DNA from: SURF-24 sp964537965
GTDB taxonomy: Bacteria > Bacteroidota > Ignavibacteria > Ignavibacteriales > SURF-24
Length of the DNA: 17,446 nt
Direction of reading: 5' to 3'
Assembly: GCA_964537965.1 (NCBI GenBank)
Contig: CAZIDB010000092.1
Location: 1 to 17,446 of the forward strand
Part shown: positions 14,579-17,446 of the stretch, piece after piece
Layout of the letters: every line of letters starts with the position of its first letter
Position numbering within the stretch: the first letter of the stretch is position 1
The notes under the pieces: generated by a model
Database searches by the model: none
Told to the model about the DNA's origin: nothing
What the model saw: only the letters and a program-made list of their open reading frames with translations
Position numbers and translations under genes: made by a program

Positions 14579-14905
14579 ATGAATAAATATCTGGCTGCAA
14601 TTCATGAAAACGTCTGTTCAGTTTGTGTTGATTCTTCGGAAGCCGGGAATTGTTTATTAACCGATAACGAAGTATGTGCCGTTGAAAAATATTTACCGGA
14701 AATTGTCGAGATTGTTCATTCTGTCCAAAGCGAAAATATAAATGATTATATTGAAGCGCTTCATGATCAGTTATGCTCTCATTGCCGTGCACAGGATTCC
14801 GGGAATTATTGTGAATTACGTGAAGATGCAAATTGTGCATTGGACAGATATTTCCCGTTAATTGTTGAAGTAATCCACAGGGTGGATAAAGCTACTGTAG
14901 TTTAG
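14579..14905 (+). CDS. Small protein of two tandem Cys4 modules, unknown function
   Basis: This 108-aa protein consists of two copies of one module, offset by exactly 53 residues with no insertion: Cys13/16/25/33 and Cys66/69/78/86, both spaced C-x2-C-x8-C-x7-C. Also matched are Tyr4/57, His9/62, Tyr38/91, Pro40/93, the IVE segment 42-44/95-97 and His47/100. It is acidic, soluble and lacks a signal peptide, so it is cytoplasmic. Each Cys4 set could hold a zinc ion or an iron-sulfur cluster; I cannot tell which. Similar small proteins occur in other anaerobic lineages as far as I recall, but I know no assigned role. The AAAGGAGAGAG immediately before ATG 14579 is a strong ribosome-binding sequence. 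The gene lies alone between two minus-strand genes; its 3' end overlaps the PAP2 gene by 14 bases. The antisense open frame is a shadow: duplication and ribosome-binding site support this strand. Confidence 0.88.
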   Translation: MNKYLAAIHENVCSVCVDSSEAGNCLLTDNEVCAVEKYLPEIVEIVHSVQSENINDYIEALHDQLCSHCRAQDSGNYCELREDANCALDRYFPLIVEVIHRVDKATVV

Positions 14906-15845
14906 ATAGTTTATATTCATTTAATCCTTTAAATCTCTGCCAGAAATTGAAAATATAATTTCCCGTCCACATTGTAACAATCATAAAAACCAGGCCGCCA
15001 ACCAAATCAATAAAGTAATGATATCTTAAATATAATGTTGAAAATATCAAAAGTAATCCGTCAGGAATTATAAAATATCTGGATTTAACATTAAGTTTAT
15101 AAGCAACATACATTACAATCAGAGTCATCTGTGTATGTCCGCTTGGAAAAACATCTCTTTGCACAAACTCGGCAGGATTCAATGTCCCATTCGGAATTGA
15201 TTCACCGAGATTTGTAACTTCACGGAGTATATTTGTGATGAATAATCCAGGCAATTCGAAATCAGTTGCAGCAAAATCATGCAAAGTAAAACGCGGACCA
15301 ACTGCAGGCACAAGAAAGTACCCGATGTATGAAAGGAAGAATCCATAGACTACACAGAAAGCCATATACTCAAGCTCAATCCATTTCTTCTTTAATACAA
15401 GATTAATGCCCAGGATTACCGGAAGGAAATAAAAGGTTGCATAAACAATCTGTAATAGCTCTGTTAAAACCGGATGAGCAAATTTATATAAAACTACGGT
15501 AGGATCTGCTCCAAAAATAAACCTGTCAATGGCAATTAAGGTTTGGTCATAATCAATATTTCTGATGGGTTTAACCATCAGGTAAAGTTCCTTAAACGTA
15601 AACAGGATCAAAGGAACTAAGTAGAAATAGTGTGCATACATCCAGCCTTTTCCAGGTTTGCTGTTATGCTGCTTTGCAAGATAGAATACAAGACTAATCA
15701 CACCGAAATTTATAATTATAAGCAGATACCAACCTGTAATTCTCTCGTAAAATATAAGATTAAGTAAAGACAGGAATATGAAAAAGCATACTACAGATAA
15801 ATCCGTAGCATTAAGTACTTTAAAGAGGGATTTCAGAAATTTCAT
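14892..15845 (-). CDS. PAP2-superfamily integral membrane phosphatase, Aur1-like type
   Basis: This 317-aa protein has about six membrane helices. The C-terminal PAP2 catalytic motifs are present: PSGHT (233-237, His236) and the RYHYFID segment (273-279, His275 and Asp279). The first PAP2 motif, KxxxxxxRP, is not perfect; the closest match is Lys84 to Pro92, with Lys instead of Arg. A GPR motif lies at 182-184. This layout is that of PAP2_3/inositol-phosphorylceramide-synthase-like proteins, which transfer or remove lipid phosphate head groups at the membrane surface. Undecaprenyl or phosphatidic acid phosphatase activity is possible. It begins at ATG 15845, sharing one base with the mgtE stop (TAATG), so it is translationally coupled to mgtE. 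Its end overlaps the convergent Cys4 gene by 14 bases. Confidence 0.85.
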   Translation of the reverse strand: MKFLKSLFKVLNATDLSVVCFFIFLSLLNLIFYERITGWYLLIIINFGVISLVFYLAKQHNSKPGKGWMYAHYFYLVPLILFTFKELYLMVKPIRNIDYDQTLIAIDRFIFGADPTVVLYKFAHPVLTELLQIVYATFYFLPVILGINLVLKKKWIELEYMAFCVVYGFFLSYIGYFLVPAVGPRFTLHDFAATDFELPGLFITNILREVTNLGESIPNGTLNPAEFVQRDVFPSGHTQMTLIVMYVAYKLNVKSRYFIIPDGLLLIFSTLYLRYHYFIDLVGGLVFMIVTMWTGNYIFNFWQRFKGLNEYKLSKLQ

Positions 15846-17230
15846 TATTTAAAATAGAATAGAGTTATTAAAGAAAAATAAATTATTAAACCGATTATAT
15901 CATTTGTAGTGGCTACAAAGGGACCGGTTGATATTGCAGGATCTATGTCGAATTTCTTTAGTATTAGCGGAACAATTGCCCCGATCATAGTTGCATTTAT
16001 CATAATTATTATAAGTGATATAGAAAGTATAAGTGAAAATCTTAAACCACTGTGCCAGAAGAATAAGGTTGCAGTTAATAAGACGGCACCGCATGCTAAT
16101 CCGTTAAACAATGCGACTTTAAACTCTTTAGTTAATCTTTTAAAACTCTGACCCAGCCAGATATCACCGGTAGCTAAACCTCTTACAACTACAATTGCAG
16201 ATTGCGTTCCTGAGCTGCCACCCATAGCCATGACAATTGGGATAAAGATGCCTGCTATATAAATTTGTTCTATAGTTGCCTGAAAAGAAGATAGAACGCT
16301 TGCACTAACCAATTCTCCTATAAGAGATACCATTAGCCAGGGAAGTCTGTTTCTAGAAATAGTAAGTGCCGAGTCACTAACTTCTTCTTCTTCAGTTAAA
16401 CCAGCAAGTTTCTGAATATCTTCAGCCGCTTCTTCATGGATTACATCAACAACATCATCAATGGTGATTCTACCAAGCATAATCCTGTTTTCATCTACAA
16501 CCGGAATAGAAATCAAATCATATTTTTCCATCATCTGTGCTACTTGTTCCTGGTCTGTATCCGGTGTAACAAATATCAGATCTTCCTCGATAATACTTGT
16601 AATGCTTTTTTCAAGCGGATTAATAAGCAAAGCTTTAAGAAGTATAGTCCCAAGTAATTTTCCTGAATCTGTTAGAACATATAACTGATAAATATGATCT
16701 ATATCTTCCGAGTATTTTCTAATTTCTTCAATCGCATCTTTTACTGTAGAGTGTTCACTTATTGAAATGAAATCGCTGCTCATTATACCGCCGGCAGAAT
16801 CCTCGGGGTATTTTAATAATTCCTTTACGTCTTCCGAATCTTCACGTTCAAGATTTTCAAGAACTTCTTCAGCAATCTCATCCGGTAATTCAGCAACAAT
16901 ATCCGTAGCATCATCCAGTTCAAGTTCATCTACAATATCGGTTATCTTGCTTGTTTCAGTCTCTTCAAGTACTGCGTCCCTGATATTTTCGTCTACTTCA
17001 ATAATAACTTCACTTGCGGTTTCAGTATCAAGCAGATGAAATATATATATAGCATCTTCTGTTGAAAGATGATTCATTAACTCGGCTATGTCAGCTGGAT
17101 GGAGATCGTAGATAATATTAAGAAGACTTTGCGAAGATTTGCTAAAAATTAAATCTGATATATCTTCAAGAAGTGCCTTATCAATTTGGATTAAGCTTCT
17201 TACATTGATTTTTTTATTCACCTGATTCAA
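15845..17230 (-). CDS. mgtE: MgtE-family magnesium transporter
   Basis: MgtE is a homodimeric, Mg2+-gated channel in the inner membrane. The protein has the superhelical N domain (about 25-130, with the LHPADIAELMNHL and LELDDATDIVAELPDE repeats). A pair of CBS domains follows (about 135-255; GGIMSSDFISI, VVDENRIMLGRITIDDVVDVI), then five membrane helices with GGSSGTQSAIVVVRGLATG and the family's STGPFVATTNDIIGL end. The length of 461 aa is typical. The start is TTG 17230: GGGAGA lies 6 bases before it, and no ATG occurs before residue 50 (GTG 17221 is the alternative). It overlaps the end of rsmA by 17 bases and touches the PAP2 gene, giving a tightly packed operon. No M-box riboswitch is possible here because the leader is coding sequence of rsmA. 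Confidence 0.97.
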   Translation of the reverse strand: MNQVNKKINVRSLIQIDKALLEDISDLIFSKSSQSLLNIIYDLHPADIAELMNHLSTEDAIYIFHLLDTETASEVIIEVDENIRDAVLEETETSKITDIVDELELDDATDIVAELPDEIAEEVLENLEREDSEDVKELLKYPEDSAGGIMSSDFISISEHSTVKDAIEEIRKYSEDIDHIYQLYVLTDSGKLLGTILLKALLINPLEKSITSIIEEDLIFVTPDTDQEQVAQMMEKYDLISIPVVDENRIMLGRITIDDVVDVIHEEAAEDIQKLAGLTEEEEVSDSALTISRNRLPWLMVSLIGELVSASVLSSFQATIEQIYIAGIFIPIVMAMGGSSGTQSAIVVVRGLATGDIWLGQSFKRLTKEFKVALFNGLACGAVLLTATLFFWHSGLRFSLILSISLIIIMINATMIGAIVPLILKKFDIDPAISTGPFVATTNDIIGLIIYFSLITLFYFK

Positions 17231-17446
17231 GATTTTTCTCCCGTATAAATTGGGTTAGTTGGATGAATTCATTTAAATCAAGTTGTTCTGCCCGTAATGA
17301 TAAATCGATACCACAGTCTGTAAAATCAAGTCGTCCAAATATACTATTATTTAACGAATTCTTTAAGGTTTTTCTTCTGTTACCAAAACATGCTTTTACA
17401 GTCCTGATGAACAGTATATTAAATTCAACATCAGTTAAACTTTTAT
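17214..17446 (-). CDS. rsmA: 16S rRNA dimethyladenosine transferase RsmA/KsgA, C-terminal part
   Basis: This minus-strand frame is open from the window edge to TAA at 17216-17214, giving the last 77 residues. FGNRRKTLKNSL is the conserved KsgA-type FxxRRKTLxNSL motif, and RAEQLDLNEF near the end matches the family's RAExLxxxEF. The enzyme dimethylates two adjacent adenosines in helix 45 of 16S rRNA during late 30S assembly. The catalytic N-terminal half lies beyond the right edge. The gene's 3' end overlaps mgtE by 17 bases in another frame, which suggests co-transcription and coupled translation. Confidence 0.93.
   Translation of the reverse strand, partial: KSLTDVEFNILFIRTVKACFGNRRKTLKNSLNNSIFGRLDFTDCGIDLSLRAEQLDLNEFIQLTQFIREKNLESGE
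17237..17242 (-). promoter_or_regulatory. Ribosome-binding sequence GGGAGA for the TTG start of mgtE
   Basis: GGGAGA inside the rsmA coding sequence, 6 bases before TTG 17230. It decides between TTG 17230 and GTG 17221, which would be 15 bases away. Confidence 0.6.

Noticed and set aside
14511..14840. Minus-strand open frame of 109 codons opposite the Cys4 gene, abutting ubiE
   Set aside because: The plus strand has a strong ribosome-binding site and an internal protein duplication with conserved Cys; the antisense translation looks like a shadow of it.
16767..17039. Plus-strand Ser-rich open frame inside mgtE
   Set aside because: It is the antisense of the acidic Glu/Asp-rich N domain of mgtE; Ser-rich antisense frames are a typical by-product.
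17214..17260. M-box or other Mg2+ riboswitch upstream of mgtE
   Set aside because: mgtE begins inside the rsmA coding sequence, leaving no leader for a riboswitch.

Overview
The window looks like a chromosomal fragment of an AT-rich member of the Bacteroidota/Chlorobi superphylum, most likely an Ignavibacteria-type bacterium. The main evidence is the C-terminal type IX secretion (T9SS) sorting domain on the secreted protein at 5163-6977, whose 'NYPNPFNPTTKI' motif and KKMLLLK-type end are typical of that group. Several TAnnTTTG-like -7 promoter boxes and many starts without a Shine-Dalgarno also fit. The taxonomic call is an inference from motifs, not from a search. No phage, IS element, CRISPR array, tRNA or rRNA is visible.

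Layout. (1) 103-4975, minus strand: lepA (EF4) followed by three consecutive type I signal peptidase genes, all with intact catalytic Ser and Lys. This is an expanded version of the classical lepA-lepB pair, with palindromic elements in two of the gaps. (2) 5163-9637, plus strand: a secreted C39-like cysteine peptidase candidate with a T9SS tail, a secreted metallophosphoesterase fused to a PQQ-type beta-propeller, and a HAD phosphatase. (3) 9634-10275, minus strand: an unrecognised membrane protein. (4) 10379-13581, plus strand: a carboxymuconolactone decarboxylase/AhpD-like protein, a TRZ/ATZ-type amidohydrolase (purine deaminase-like), rdgB (XTP/dITP pyrophosphatase) and a lipoprotein that overlaps rdgB. 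(5) 13582-13827: a hexamer microsatellite and a 100-N assembly gap flanked by an identical 55-bp sequence, which is probably a k-mer overlap artefact. (6) 13828-14511, minus strand: ubiE/menG. (7) 14579-14905, plus strand: a small protein made of two copies of a Cys4 module, function unknown. (8) 14892-17446, minus strand: an overlapping gene chain, rsmA (partial) - mgtE - PAP2-family membrane phosphatase.

How the genes work together. The left part is about protein export: three signal peptidases lie next to two or three genes whose products carry signal peptides. The middle is nucleotide and small-molecule housekeeping; a purine deaminase-like enzyme and a pyrophosphatase that destroys deaminated nucleotides are adjacent, which may be meaningful. 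The right part is core metabolism (menaquinone methylation, 16S rRNA dimethylation, Mg2+ transport). The items most worth a second look are the duplicated Cys4 protein, the lepB triplication, the T9SS peptidase candidate, the REP-like palindromes and the suspicious assembly gap.
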